Shown: positions 16,541-24,869, counted from the first letter of the stretch. The stretch: DNA of 39,403 bases from Halopseudomonas sabulinigri (GCA_011053055.1 DRHT01000013.1:1-39403); one strand, 5' to 3'. Numbers and translations are program-made. The notes: generated by a model from the sequence alone, not told the origin.

Positions 16541-17889
16541 GGCCTATTTGGATGGGATGTTTGTTACTGATCTTGTTGCCCTTGAGCCAGGCTCAAGCGC
16601 AAAGCCCCAGTAAGCAGGATCTGTTGCGCAACATTCGTGAAGCTCGCAGCGCAGAAGAGGCGCAAATGCGTGAGCGTGAGCAGGTGTTTATACGCGAACG
16701 TGGCCAGCAGCAACAACGCATGAGCACTACGGTGAGCGAACGCGATGCGCTGCAAGCCAAGGCAGATGCATTGGATGCGCAGTTCGAGCAGCAAAGTGCG
16801 GCGTTAGCGGCGATCAAGGCTGAGTTGACCGAGCGCAGTGGAAATTTAGGTGAGCTGTTTGGTGTGGTGCGGCAAGGCGCTGGCGATACCCGCAGCCAAT
16901 GGCAGGATTCTTTGCTCAACAGCCGTTTCCCTGAACGTCTGGAAGAACTAGATGCGCTGGCGCAAAGTCAGCGTATCCCGCAGGTCGAGCAACTAGAGCA
17001 GTTCTGGTATCGGCTGCAACAGGATATGACGGCGAGTGGTGAAGTCAGTCGTTATGACACACAAGTGGTGGATCGCCATGGCCAGCCCCGACAGCAGCCG
17101 GTGGTCAGTGTCGGGCCTTTTGTAGCGCTCAGTGAAGGGCAGTATCTGAGCTATCAGCCAGACAGTCAGCAATTGCTGGCCGTCGAACGGCAGCCTGACG
17201 GTACCGGCTTGATTGCTGACTTTGTTGCTCCACGCGACGGCATGTCCGACCTCTGGCTTGATCCATCGCGCGGCAATGTTATTGAGCAGCAACAGCGTAC
17301 GCCTAAGCTGCTTGAGCGGGTGATGCAGGGTGGCATCGTCGGCTATGTGATCATTGTTTTGGGCGTGCTGGGTATTCTGCTGGCGCTGGTGCGGTTGGTT
17401 TGGTTGCAGAGCGTGCAGCGCCGGGTTGACCGGCAGGCGGCCGATCTCGATAACCTGCAAAGCAATAATCCGCTGGGTCGGGTGCTGAGCGTCATCGGCA
17501 ACCAGCCGCGGCTGGAAGAGCTGGATACCCTTGAGCTCAAGCTGGACGAGGCGATTCTCAAGGAGACTCCGTCGCTGGAGCGCTGGCAGGGGTTGATCAA
17601 ACTGTTGGCGGCAGTCGCGCCGTTGCTTGGTCTGCTGGGCACGGTCACAGGGATGATCGCTACCTTTCAGGCGATCACCCAATACGGCACCGGTGATCCC
17701 AAACTGATGGCAGACGGTATTTCACAGGCGCTGGTTACCACTGTGCTGGGCTTGGTTGCCGCCATTCCATTGTTGTTTTTGCACAGTCTGGTGGCCGCGC
17801 GTAGCAAGGCGTTGATTCAATTGCTTGAGCAGCAAAGTGCCGGACTGATCGCGCTGCATTTGGGCGGTGGAGAAAAGCCGCGTGACTGA
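16537..17889 (+). CDS. ttpC: TtpC-like MotA/TolQ/ExbB proton channel protein with large periplasmic domain
   Basis: This belongs to the TolQ/ExbB proton-channel superfamily but is 450 residues long rather than about 240. A signal peptide (residues 1-22) precedes a coiled coil (25-105) and a periplasmic domain to about 260. Three membrane spans follow (about 266-290, 352-378 and 397-420), the last two being the conserved ExbB pair with LLGLLGTVTGMIATFQAI and ALVTTVLGLVAAIPLLFL. This architecture matches Vibrio TtpC, a fourth component required by the TonB2 system. It overlaps its upstream neighbour by ATGA and its downstream neighbour by 8 bases. The gene name is given by architecture and context. 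Confidence 0.83.
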   Translation: MRPIWMGCLLLILLPLSQAQAQSPSKQDLLRNIREARSAEEAQMREREQVFIRERGQQQQRMSTTVSERDALQAKADALDAQFEQQSAALAAIKAELTERSGNLGELFGVVRQGAGDTRSQWQDSLLNSRFPERLEELDALAQSQRIPQVEQLEQFWYRLQQDMTASGEVSRYDTQVVDRHGQPRQQPVVSVGPFVALSEGQYLSYQPDSQQLLAVERQPDGTGLIADFVAPRDGMSDLWLDPSRGNVIEQQQRTPKLLERVMQGGIVGYVIIVLGVLGILLALVRLVWLQSVQRRVDRQAADLDNLQSNNPLGRVLSVIGNQPRLEELDTLELKLDEAILKETPSLERWQGLIKLLAAVAPLLGLLGTVTGMIATFQAITQYGTGDPKLMADGISQALVTTVLGLVAAIPLLFLHSLVAARSKALIQLLEQQSAGLIALHLGGGEKPRD

Positions 17890-18397
17890 AGCCTTTTGGC
17901 ATCTACAGGATTTTCTCGATAGTGGCGGCTGGGTGCTCTGGGGCATCCTGCTGGCTACTGTGCTGCTGTGGACCCTGATGCTGGAGCGTTTGTGGTTTCT
18001 GGCGCGGGTGTTTCCAAGTCAGGCAAAAGACTACCAACAAGCCTGGCAGGATCGCGGTGAACGCCGCAGTCTTGCCGCTAGGCACATTCGTAGCGCCTGG
18101 TTATCGCAGGCGCGGCAACGTTTGAACCAGTACTTGCCTATGGTGCGGGTGCTGATCGCTTTGTGTCCTTTGCTGGGGTTGCTCGGCACTGTGAGCGGCA
18201 TGATCCAGGTATTTGACGTGATGGCTCTGAGCGGCAACGGTAACCCCCGCGCAATGGCGGCCGGAGTATCTCGCGCAACGGTACCCACCATGGCCGGGAT
18301 GGTTATCGCCATCAGCGGATTATTTTGCTTGGCGCGACTGGATCAACAGTCGCGGCGGGCCTTGCAGCGGTTGTCTGACCGCTTGCGTCACGAATAG
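17882..18397 (+). CDS. exbB: ExbB-type proton channel subunit
   Basis: This is the short ExbB of the cluster, with three membrane spans and no periplasmic extension. From GTG 17882 it is 171 residues (MTEAFWHLQDFLDSGGWVLW...). Spans lie near residues 14-35, 90-115 and 130-152, the latter two with CPLLGLLGTVSGMIQVFD and TVPTMAGMVIAISGLF. A GGTGGAG at 17865-17871 fits a start at 17882; a GTG at 17867 would add five residues but lies in that ribosome site. It is expected to form the pentameric channel with ExbD and energise TonB. It overlaps ttpC by 8 bases. Confidence 0.88.
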   Translation: MTEAFWHLQDFLDSGGWVLWGILLATVLLWTLMLERLWFLARVFPSQAKDYQQAWQDRGERRSLAARHIRSAWLSQARQRLNQYLPMVRVLIALCPLLGLLGTVSGMIQVFDVMALSGNGNPRAMAAGVSRATVPTMAGMVIAISGLFCLARLDQQSRRALQRLSDRLRHE

Positions 18398-18407
18398 GAG
18401 CGCGCCG

Positions 18408-18821
18408 ATGCGCATGCGCAGGCATCACAGCACGGCTGATGAAGAGGCCGGTATCGACTTAACGCCGATGCTGGATATCGTCTTCATCATGCTGATTTTC
18501 TTTATTGTTACCAGCTCCTTTATCAAGGAGTCCGGCATCAGCGTCGAGCGGCCCTCGGCTGCCAGCGCAGCAGAGCAACCCAAGGGTAATATTCTGATTG
18601 CCGTGAGTGCCGACGGTGAAATTTGGATCGATCGCAAGCAGGTAGATATTCGTGCGGTACGTGCAGCCGTTGAGCGTATGCGGGTGGACCAACCCGATAG
18701 CACGGTGGTGGTGCAGGCTGACAAAGACGCACGTAGCGGTCTGGTGATTCGGGTGATGGACCAAGCCAAGCTGGCTGGCGTTGAGGCCGTCGCTTTGGCC
18801 GCCACGGTAGAAGGTCGCTGA
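18408..18821 (+). CDS. exbD: ExbD-type biopolymer transport protein
   Basis: The 137-residue protein has the ExbD layout: a short cytoplasmic N-terminus, one membrane span (about residues 21-40), and a periplasmic domain. Asp23 in IDLTPMLDIVFIMLIFFIV is at the position of the proton-carrying aspartate of ExbD/TolR. The periplasmic part contains NILIAVSADGEIWIDRKQV and VVVQADKDARSGLVIRVMDQ, typical of the family. It starts 10 bases after exbB behind AGGAG, and its TGA shares one base with the tonB ATG. Confidence 0.92.
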   Translation: MRMRRHHSTADEEAGIDLTPMLDIVFIMLIFFIVTSSFIKESGISVERPSAASAAEQPKGNILIAVSADGEIWIDRKQVDIRAVRAAVERMRVDQPDSTVVVQADKDARSGLVIRVMDQAKLAGVEAVALAATVEGR

Positions 18822-19510
18822 TGCGACTTTTTCTGAGTTTTCTTGGCGCAGTGCTGGTGGCGTTGGCGCTGTTCATGCTGATGGTGGTGCTGATCATGCC
18901 GCCGCAGGATGATGCCGAGATGCCAGAAGAGCTACTACGCATTGGCGTTGTGCGCAGTGTCAGTGACAGTGCCAGCGAAGATCAGACGCAGCAATTGCAA
19001 CGTCCAGAGCGTCCACAACCACCGGAGCCCGTAGAAGAGCCCCGGCTTGATGCGTCAACGCCACAGCAAGCTCCCCAGCTGCAACTGCAGATAGAAGTAC
19101 CGCAGTTGCAAAGCAGTATGAGTCTGAGCGTGGCACCAACGCAGAGTAACCTGCGACCCGCGCCGGCTGCACCCGCGGCGGCACCCACTCCAGCCCCTGC
19201 GCCGGCTGCAGCTCCACCGCCCGGCACCGCCGAAGAAGTGACCCCGCTGGTCGATGTGCCGCCCAATTACCCGCGCCGCGCGTTGTCTGCGGGTATCGAA
19301 GGTGAGGTTACCTTGCGCTTTACCATTACCCCGGATGGCAAGGTAGAGAACCTGCGAGTAACAGCCTCAGAGCCGCCTGGGGTATTTGAACGCGAGGCCC
19401 GGCGTGCGGCCAGTCGCTGGCGCTTTGCGCCGCGGCGCGAGAACGGCAATGCTGTTGCGCGTGAGGCCACCAAGACGCTGTATTTTCGCTTGGCCAAGGG
19501 GAAACGCTGA
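18821..19510 (+). CDS. tonB: TonB energy-transducing protein (TonB2 type)
   Basis: TonB carries energy from the ExbB/ExbD channel across the periplasm to outer-membrane receptors. The 229 residues show an N-terminal membrane anchor (about 4-26) and a long Pro/Gln/Ala-rich spacer (about 60-140). The C-terminal TonB domain (about 145-229) contains YPRRALSAGIEGEVTLRFTI, TPDGKVENLRV and ASRWRFAP. It is short compared with E. coli TonB, as is usual for TonB2. One-base overlaps with exbD and the TPR gene imply coupled translation. No receptor gene is nearby. Confidence 0.92.
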   Translation: MRLFLSFLGAVLVALALFMLMVVLIMPPQDDAEMPEELLRIGVVRSVSDSASEDQTQQLQRPERPQPPEPVEEPRLDASTPQQAPQLQLQIEVPQLQSSMSLSVAPTQSNLRPAPAAPAAAPTPAPAPAAAPPPGTAEEVTPLVDVPPNYPRRALSAGIEGEVTLRFTITPDGKVENLRVTASEPPGVFEREARRAASRWRFAPRRENGNAVAREATKTLYFRLAKGKR

Positions 19511-20583
19511 TGCGCTATACAGTACTGCTACTGTGTTTTTTGGCCACGCTGGCGCAGGCGCAACAGATTGATCCCAAGGTATTCGTTGCACTGGAGTCAG
19601 CGCGTACGGCGCAGCAATCGGGGGATTTGAGTGGCGCAGGACGTGCGCTCAATGATGTTTTAAAAAGCACCAGTGCCGGTTCAGTGGAGCAGGCACTGGT
19701 GCAGCAGCGTTTGGGCTATCTGGCCATTGAGCGCGAAGATTACGCAGCGGCTATTCGGTGGCTGCAACAAGGGCTGGCGCAGGATCAGTTGAGTAGCGAG
19801 GCCGCGCAGCAGGACCGCCGCAATCTGGCGCAGCTGCTGGTGCAACAGGGCCGCTATCAGGAGGCGGTGAGGCTGCTGGAAGCAGAAGGCGTGGGCAACC
19901 TCACGCTGGAAACGCGCCGCATGCTAGTGCAGGCCTATCGCGAACTTAAGCAGTACCGCAAAGCGATTCCGTTGGCGGAACAGATTGTCCGTGCCAATCC
20001 GGCTGCAGATGATGTCTGGTATCAGCTTTTGGCTGGTATGAATTATGAGCTTGAGCGTTACGGCGAGGCGGTTAACTGGTTGCAAGTATTGGTGCGCCGC
20101 GCGCCGACTAACAGCGAAGGCTGGCGACAGCTCGCCAGTATGCAGAGCATGGCCGGACAGCAGACCGACGCCGCAGCGACCTTACGGCTCGCCTATGAAG
20201 GCGGGGTAGGGCTGCGTGCAACTGATCTGAATAACCTGGTTGCTATGCACGCGCAAGCCGGCGCGCCTTGGCAGGCCGCGCGTTTACTGAATGCCTTGAT
20301 CAAGCAAAAGTTGTTGCCGGCTGATCGTGAACATCAGTTGCGGCTAGCCCAACTCTGGCAGGCCTCGCGTGATCGCGAACAGGCATTGAGCGCCTGGCAA
20401 CAATTAGCTCAGCAAAGTGGCGATGCAGACTATTGGCTGCAGGTGGCTTATTTGCAGTACCAGCAGGCTGACTGGCCTGCTATGCAAGCAACGCTGGCGC
20501 AAACCCGACCCGGTAACGCGGAGCAGCGGCGGCAAGTACAGTCGCTGCGCAACGCCGCGGCCGCTGCGCAGGCCTCGCCTTGA
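19510..20583 (+). CDS. Periplasmic TPR protein of TonB2 cluster
   Basis: The last gene of the TonB2-type operon. The 357-residue product has a signal peptide (residues 1-17, ending AQA) and is otherwise helical, with several tetratricopeptide-like repeats. Examples are VQQRLGYLAIEREDYAAAIR, WLQQGLAQDQLSSEA, LVQAYRELKQYRKAIPLAEQ and LLAGMNYELERYGEAVNWLQ. TPR proteins of this kind also end the Vibrio TonB2 cluster. It probably acts as a periplasmic scaffold, but the partner is not known. It starts on the last base of tonB. Confidence 0.82.
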   Translation: MRYTVLLLCFLATLAQAQQIDPKVFVALESARTAQQSGDLSGAGRALNDVLKSTSAGSVEQALVQQRLGYLAIEREDYAAAIRWLQQGLAQDQLSSEAAQQDRRNLAQLLVQQGRYQEAVRLLEAEGVGNLTLETRRMLVQAYRELKQYRKAIPLAEQIVRANPAADDVWYQLLAGMNYELERYGEAVNWLQVLVRRAPTNSEGWRQLASMQSMAGQQTDAAATLRLAYEGGVGLRATDLNNLVAMHAQAGAPWQAARLLNALIKQKLLPADREHQLRLAQLWQASRDREQALSAWQQLAQQSGDADYWLQVAYLQYQQADWPAMQATLAQTRPGNAEQRRQVQSLRNAAAAAQASP

Positions 20584-20602
20584 TTGAGCGGCATTCGCTC
20601 AG
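20583..20602. terminator. Short hairpin between the convergent TonB and zinc operons
   Basis: TGAGCG (20585-20590) and CGCTCA (20596-20601) form a small stem around GCATT, extendable by a wobble pair. It fills the 15-base convergent gap. It has no T run, so termination there is only suggested by its position. Confidence 0.3.
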
Positions 20603-21135
20603 TACTCGAATACTTCAATTTTGCTGGCGCTGAGACGATACCCGGCGCTGGCCAGCTCGCTCTCGCTTTGCTCGACGTGCAAGGTGCCGGTTATCCAGAA
20701 GGGTACATACGCGGCGTCTAAGGCTATGCCTTCCTTGCTCTGCACCAGCACGATTTGATTCGATGGCGGCGGCGGCACGTGAATGCAGGCGCCGAAGTAA
20801 GGTACGAGCAAAAACTCAGTTACGCGGTTCTCGTCGGTGAGGGTCAGCGGCACTATGTACCCCGGCAACTTGACCTCTTGGCCATCCAGCTCGGTAACCG
20901 TTGGCGCTTGGGGTTGCTGCTGATCCATGATGGAGCTGCTGGTTCCGCCTGTGTCGGCGTTTTCACTGAGCACGTCAGCCAGCTGCGATAAATCATGCAT
21001 GGCTGCGGGCATGCCGAATTGCTCTGAAGTACCAACGGGAATTAAGGCGTCCCAGCTTAGTTCGCGAGCAGCGTTCGCAGACAGGCTCGCCATCAGCAGC
21101 AGCGATAGTAGTGGTACTTTCATTAAGGCGCGCAC
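20599..21135 (-). CDS. DUF3299 periplasmic protein of zinc cassette
   Basis: The last gene of the Zur-type cassette. From GTG 21135 the product is 178 residues with a signal peptide (MRALMKVPLLSLLLMASLSA). GAGGAAG lies seven bases upstream of this GTG; the alternative ATG at 21123 has no close ribosome site. The DUF3299 core is clear: DGQEVKLPGYIVPLTLTDEN, then TEFLLVPYFGACIHVPPPPS and VPFWITGTLHVEQ. The same gene follows the ABC permease in the comparable Pseudomonas PA4063-PA4066 region. The function is unproven; a role in periplasmic zinc handling is inferred from the company it keeps. Confidence 0.82.
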   Translation of the reverse strand: MRALMKVPLLSLLLMASLSANAARELSWDALIPVGTSEQFGMPAAMHDLSQLADVLSENADTGGTSSSIMDQQQPQAPTVTELDGQEVKLPGYIVPLTLTDENRVTEFLLVPYFGACIHVPPPPSNQIVLVQSKEGIALDAAYVPFWITGTLHVEQSESELASAGYRLSASKIEVFEY

Positions 21136-21146
21136 GAGATACTTCC

Positions 21147-22409
21147 TCAGGTTTTGATCGACAGGCCGTCCACCAGCGCTAGCCGGTAAGCTCGCCAGGC
21201 GGGGATGCAGGCTAGTAACAAACTGGCTAGCAGAATCGCCGCTAATAGTTTGCATTCGGCAGGGCTTGGCCAGCCAAGCGGCATAAACAGGCCATATTGT
21301 TGCTCAAGTATTGGCTGCGCCAGCCAAAGCCCCAGGTACAACAACGCTAAGCCGAGCAGTATGCCGCTGGCGGTGAGTGCCATGGCTTCCAGCACCAGCA
21401 GGCTAAAGATATGCCAAGGCTTGGCGCCAACCGAACGCAGTATGGCCATTTCTCGGCGGCGTTCATTGAGGCTGCCGAGAATGGCACTCAACATGCCCAC
21501 CAAACCGGTCAGAACCACGCAGGCAGACACTAAAAACAGCGCCTTCTCCGCTACGCTCAGCAGACTCCAGAGTTCTTGCAGTGCCACGCCGGGCATGATG
21601 GCCAATAACGGCTCGCCGGTAAACTGATTGACCTGCCGCTGTACCGCGAAGGTGTCGATGCGGCGATTCAGGCCCAGTAACATGGCGGTAATGGCGCTGG
21701 GCGTGAGATCCAGTTCGCGCGCCTGATCGGCACTAACATGGGCGCTACCGCGCGCGGGCATACCCTGTTGCCAATCGACATGGAGGGCTTCGATGCCTTG
21801 CAGGCTGATATGAATGGTGCGGTCGACCGGGGTGCCGGTCTTGGTCAGAATACCGCTGACGCGAAAGGGTTTGTCCGCGTGGTTCACAAAGCTGACCGCG
21901 CCTGCGCCGTGGGCTAGCACCAACTCGGTACCCAGTTGGTAGTTCAGCTCGCGGGCGATATCTGCGCCTATGACCGCGTCGTACAGGTCATCAAAGGCCT
22001 TCCCTTGGCTAAAGCTCAGCTGTTTGTCTCGTCCAAAACGAAAGTGGCTGAAGTAACTCTGATCGGTACCCATCACCCGAAAGCCGCGATGCGAATCCCC
22101 CAGGGAGATAGGGATGGCCCATTTCACCTGAGGCAAGGTACTGATGTCGTTGTAGCTATCCCAGCGGATGTTGTTGGTGGCGTTACCGATACGGAACACC
22201 GAATACAGCAGCAATTGTACCGAGCCCGAGCGAGCGCCAACGATCAGATCGGTGCCGCTGATGGTGCTGGCGAAACTGGCGCGGGCTTCGCTGCGTACTC
22301 GTTCGACGGTCAGCAGTAGCGTTACGCTAAGCGCGATCGCCAGTACCGTAAGCAGCGCCGTTACCCGCCGATTGCTAAGACTTTGTAGCGCCAGACGAAG
22401 TAGGTACAT
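21147..22409 (-). CDS. FtsX/MacB-type ABC transporter permease
   Basis: The 420-residue membrane protein has the MacB/LolCE fold. There is one N-terminal span (about residues 17-34), a large periplasmic domain (about 35-290) and three C-terminal spans (about 290-315, 340-365 and 385-408). The FtsX signature is LNERRREMAILRSVGAKPW. It shares one base with the ATPase gene upstream, so the two form a transporter pair. Such permeases usually do mechanical work on envelope substrates rather than classic import. Zinc-related work here is inferred from the Zur box and the His-rich partner. Confidence 0.88.
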   Translation of the reverse strand: MYLLRLALQSLSNRRVTALLTVLAIALSVTLLLTVERVRSEARASFASTISGTDLIVGARSGSVQLLLYSVFRIGNATNNIRWDSYNDISTLPQVKWAIPISLGDSHRGFRVMGTDQSYFSHFRFGRDKQLSFSQGKAFDDLYDAVIGADIARELNYQLGTELVLAHGAGAVSFVNHADKPFRVSGILTKTGTPVDRTIHISLQGIEALHVDWQQGMPARGSAHVSADQARELDLTPSAITAMLLGLNRRIDTFAVQRQVNQFTGEPLLAIMPGVALQELWSLLSVAEKALFLVSACVVLTGLVGMLSAILGSLNERRREMAILRSVGAKPWHIFSLLVLEAMALTASGILLGLALLYLGLWLAQPILEQQYGLFMPLGWPSPAECKLLAAILLASLLLACIPAWRAYRLALVDGLSIKT

Positions 22410-23119
22410 CAGTTTACCTCCGCAAGGGCTGCACGATTTAGCTCAGGCAGCGCGAGGCTGCGATCAAATAGCGGTGCCAAGGCCGTATCGTGACTAACAA
22501 ACAGCAGGCTACTGCCGGCTTCGGCGCACTCGGCAAAGAGTAATTTGATAAAGGCTTCGCGGCTGTCAGCGTCCAGCGCCGAGGTGGGTTCGTCGGCAAT
22601 CACCAGTTCCGGATTTCCTATCAGTGCGCGCGCTGCCGCTACGCGCTGTTGTTGGCCAATCGACAACGCCGTGGCTGGCCGGCTTAGCAGTGCCGGATCA
22701 TTCAGCCCGAGCCCTTGGAGTAGGTGTATCGCCGCTGCGTTCAGGCTGCCATGACGTTGCTCGGCGCGCTGGCGCCGTTGCTGCGAGAAGCGGCAAGGCA
22801 GCAGCACGTTATCCAGTACCGACAGATAAGGCAGCAGGTTGAACATCTGAAAAATGTATCCGCTGTGCTCGGCGCGAAAGCGGTCGCGCTGGCGCGCGGA
22901 TAACTCGCTGAGTGACTGCCCCAACAGGGTTACCTCGCCCTGTTGGGGTAGGTGCACGCCGCCTAGCAATCCGAGCAGCGTGGTCTTGCCGCTACCCGAC
23001 GGCCCCTTCAGGAACAGTCGCTCGCCGGGTTGCAGCGCAAAATGCGCGATGTCCAACAGCACGGGCTGTTTGGGCCAAGCGAAGCGCAGGTCGTTGAGTT
23101 CAAGCAGCGGACGAGTCAT
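22409..23119 (-). CDS. ABC transporter ATP-binding protein of zinc cassette
   Basis: The 236-residue ATPase belongs to the LolD/MacB class. Walker A is GPSGSGKTT (residues 39-47), the Q-loop is IFQMFNLLPYLSVLDNV (Gln91), the ABC signature is LSIGQQQ (152-158), Walker B is LVIADEPTSALD (172-183), and the switch histidine is in LLFVSHD. The signature has Ile in place of the usual Gly, giving SIGQ rather than SGGQ, a common variant. It overlaps the permease gene by one base and starts 45 bases after the DUF2796 gene. Confidence 0.92.
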   Translation of the reverse strand: MTRPLLELNDLRFAWPKQPVLLDIAHFALQPGERLFLKGPSGSGKTTLLGLLGGVHLPQQGEVTLLGQSLSELSARQRDRFRAEHSGYIFQMFNLLPYLSVLDNVLLPCRFSQQRRQRAEQRHGSLNAAAIHLLQGLGLNDPALLSRPATALSIGQQQRVAAARALIGNPELVIADEPTSALDADSREAFIKLLFAECAEAGSSLLFVSHDTALAPLFDRSLALPELNRAALAEVN

Positions 23120-23164
23120 TGGCAGCGAGTTTCCACGAGCGGGTTGTGTGCATCATTCAGGTTA

Positions 23165-23755
23165 TCAGTTGAAACTGACAACCGGGCGATCAGGAGTTAG
23201 CTCGGCGCCCAGTTGGCCATTGGGAGTAATGGCTTGCAGATTCAACCGCTGTAAACCGGGAAAAACGCTGAACAGTGGCAATTGCAGGCTGCTCAGCGCC
23301 GCTGGTTGTGCGCAATTGAAAATAAACTGCGCCTCAATGTCGGCATGCTGGTGGTTATGTTCTTCATGCTCATGCTCTGCGGTTTCATGTTCGTCTTCAT
23401 GTGCAGGCTCTTCGTGCTCGTGCTCGGCAAACAGCGGGCTGTCCAGGTCGACTGAGGCGAGAGTGCAGCCAGCGTCCGCCGGAAACTGAAAGAGTTGCTC
23501 TGCGTGGTGTAACTGGGCCTGCACTGCGGCTACTTTTGCGATGTCCTCCGGCTGACTGGCGGCATGTTCAAAGCCCAGCAAGTTGACCGCTGGGCTGTCC
23601 AGATCGATGCTGACTTGGTTGCCTTCGATGGCTAGGTTCAGGCTGGCGACGCCGTGTTCGTGGGCGCCAAGGCTGGCGTGCTCTTGGTGCTCTTGGGCCA
23701 GGGCATAAATACTAAGGGGCATGGCAATACTGAAAATGGCAAGTTGGCGGCGCAT
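23165..23755 (-). CDS. DUF2796 histidine-rich zinc-binding periplasmic protein (ZrgA-like)
   Basis: The first gene of the cassette. The 196-residue precursor has a signal peptide (about residues 1-20). A strikingly His/Glu/Asp-rich stretch at 110-138 contains EHEHEEPAHEDEH and AEHEHEEHNHQHAD, a likely zinc-binding region. Further His residues sit at the mature N-terminus (QEHQEHASLGAHEHG). DUF2796 features such as AHEHGVASLNLAIEGNQV and FIFNCAQPAAL are visible. The family includes Vibrio ZrgA, a zinc-binding periplasmic protein under Zur control. The Zur box 35 bases upstream supports the same role here. Confidence 0.87.
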   Translation of the reverse strand: MRRQLAIFSIAMPLSIYALAQEHQEHASLGAHEHGVASLNLAIEGNQVSIDLDSPAVNLLGFEHAASQPEDIAKVAAVQAQLHHAEQLFQFPADAGCTLASVDLDSPLFAEHEHEEPAHEDEHETAEHEHEEHNHQHADIEAQFIFNCAQPAALSSLQLPLFSVFPGLQRLNLQAITPNGQLGAELTPDRPVVSFN

Positions 23756-23789
23756 GACTATTACTCGGCTGTGTTGGGATGCGACACAT

Positions 23790-23808
23790 AATGTTATCTT
23801 ATTTCATT
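23790..23808. promoter_or_regulatory. Zur box controlling the zinc cassette
   Basis: AATGTTATCTTATTTCATT matches the gammaproteobacterial Zur palindrome (AATGTTATA-N-TATAACATT) at 15 of 18 positions. It lies 35-53 bases upstream of the DUF2796 start on the minus strand, where repressor binding would cover a promoter. Zinc-loaded Zur would silence the four genes, and zinc shortage would induce them. Confidence 0.72.
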
Positions 23809-23869
23809 ATTGTAAAGGCCGTGTGTAGCTTGAATGCTCAGCGTGTTAAGCAAGTGCAGTTAGTGGAGG

Positions 23870-23896
23870 CTGAGCAGCGGCGTAGCCGCCGCTCAG
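23870..23896 (-). terminator. Hairpin downstream of ybbN
   Basis: AGCGGCG (23876-23882) pairs with CGCCGCT (23887-23893), extended by CTGAG/CAG with a bulge. It lies 11 bases after the ybbN stop on the minus strand. It is strong and GC-rich but lacks a T run, so it may stabilise or end the transcript only weakly. Confidence 0.4.
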
Positions 23897-23906
23897 AAAG
23901 GCGTGC

Positions 23907-24791
23907 TTAGTAGAGAACCTGGTACAGCTTGCGGCGGTATTGGATGGTCAGCGGGTTGCTACCGCCGAGCAGGTCAAACAACTGCATCAGGGTTTTTTGC
24001 GCGATACCATCGCCATGGCTGCGGTCGTTCTGCATCAGGTTCAGGAGGCCACCCATGGCATTGTCGAAATCTTGCCGGGCCAGGCTGAGAATGGCCAACT
24101 GGTAGGCCGCTTCGCTGTCGTTTGGATCGCTGGCTAAACGGCGGGTTAGCAGCTCTGCGGCGGGTAGGCCGATCGCCTGGCGTTGAAATGCCAGTTTTGT
24201 TTTGAAGTCGCTAACCGCTGTTTTTTTTGCTCCTGCCTTACTGATGGCGTCGAGTACCTGTTCGGCATCGTCGAGCTCGCCTTTATCAGCCAGGGCGCGT
24301 GCGAGTAGCAGCAAAAGTTGGTCGTTGGGCTCTTCGGCGATGGCCTTCTGCAATAGCAGTATGGCTTGTGCGGGAGCGCCGGCTTCCAGCAATTCGCTTG
24401 CCTGTGCGGCAATCTCGGCTGGCAGGGGTGCCGGGTCTGCCTGTGCAGGTGGCTCACCAATGTGCGGAATCAATAACTCGCGAATAGCGCTCTCTGTTTG
24501 AATGCCGGCAAAGCCTTCTACTGGTTGACCCTCTTTGAACAACACTACGGTTGGTTGGCTGCGAATACCGAAGCGCTCGATCAATGCGGCCTCTTTATCG
24601 CAATCCACCTTGGCCATAAGCAACTCGCCAGCGTAGCTGTCTAGGATAGCAGTCAGTACCGGCAGCAAGGCCTTGCAAGGCGCGCAACCGTCGGACCAGA
24701 AGTCAACCAGTACCGGCTTGTGGAAAGAGTTTTCAAGTACGTAGCGATCGAAGGTGGCGGTGGTGACATCAAAAAGGTGGGGCGATGACAT
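23907..24791 (-). CDS. cnoX: CnoX/YbbN-type thioredoxin-TPR chaperedoxin
   Basis: In E. coli, CnoX (YbbN) holds unfolding proteins during oxidative stress and passes them to GroEL or DnaK. The 294-residue product has an N-terminal thioredoxin domain (about 1-105, PVLVDFWSDGCAPCKALLPV) and a C-terminal helical TPR region (about 130-294, AAYQLAILSLARQDFDNAMG). Cys36 and Cys39 form an intact CAPC active site, whereas the E. coli protein lacks a normal redox pair. ATG 24791 gives MSSPHLFDVTTATFDRYVLE; upstream in-frame codons add residues not seen in the family. It is a stand-alone gene. Confidence 0.88.
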   Translation of the reverse strand: MSSPHLFDVTTATFDRYVLENSFHKPVLVDFWSDGCAPCKALLPVLTAILDSYAGELLMAKVDCDKEAALIERFGIRSQPTVVLFKEGQPVEGFAGIQTESAIRELLIPHIGEPPAQADPAPLPAEIAAQASELLEAGAPAQAILLLQKAIAEEPNDQLLLLLARALADKGELDDAEQVLDAISKAGAKKTAVSDFKTKLAFQRQAIGLPAAELLTRRLASDPNDSEAAYQLAILSLARQDFDNAMGGLLNLMQNDRSHGDGIAQKTLMQLFDLLGGSNPLTIQYRRKLYQVLY

Positions 24792-24869
24792 GGCGGTTCC
24801 GATACATGAAGTGGCGAGCACAAAGCGCTCGTAAGCTGGCTGTCTTTATAGGGCTGGCGCGGAGCTATA

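Noticed and set aside
20599..21255. A 218-codon version of the DUF3299 gene starting at 21255
   Set aside because: It would overlap the permease gene by more than 100 bases and place the signal peptide internally; GTG 21135 has a proper ribosome site and exposes the signal peptide.
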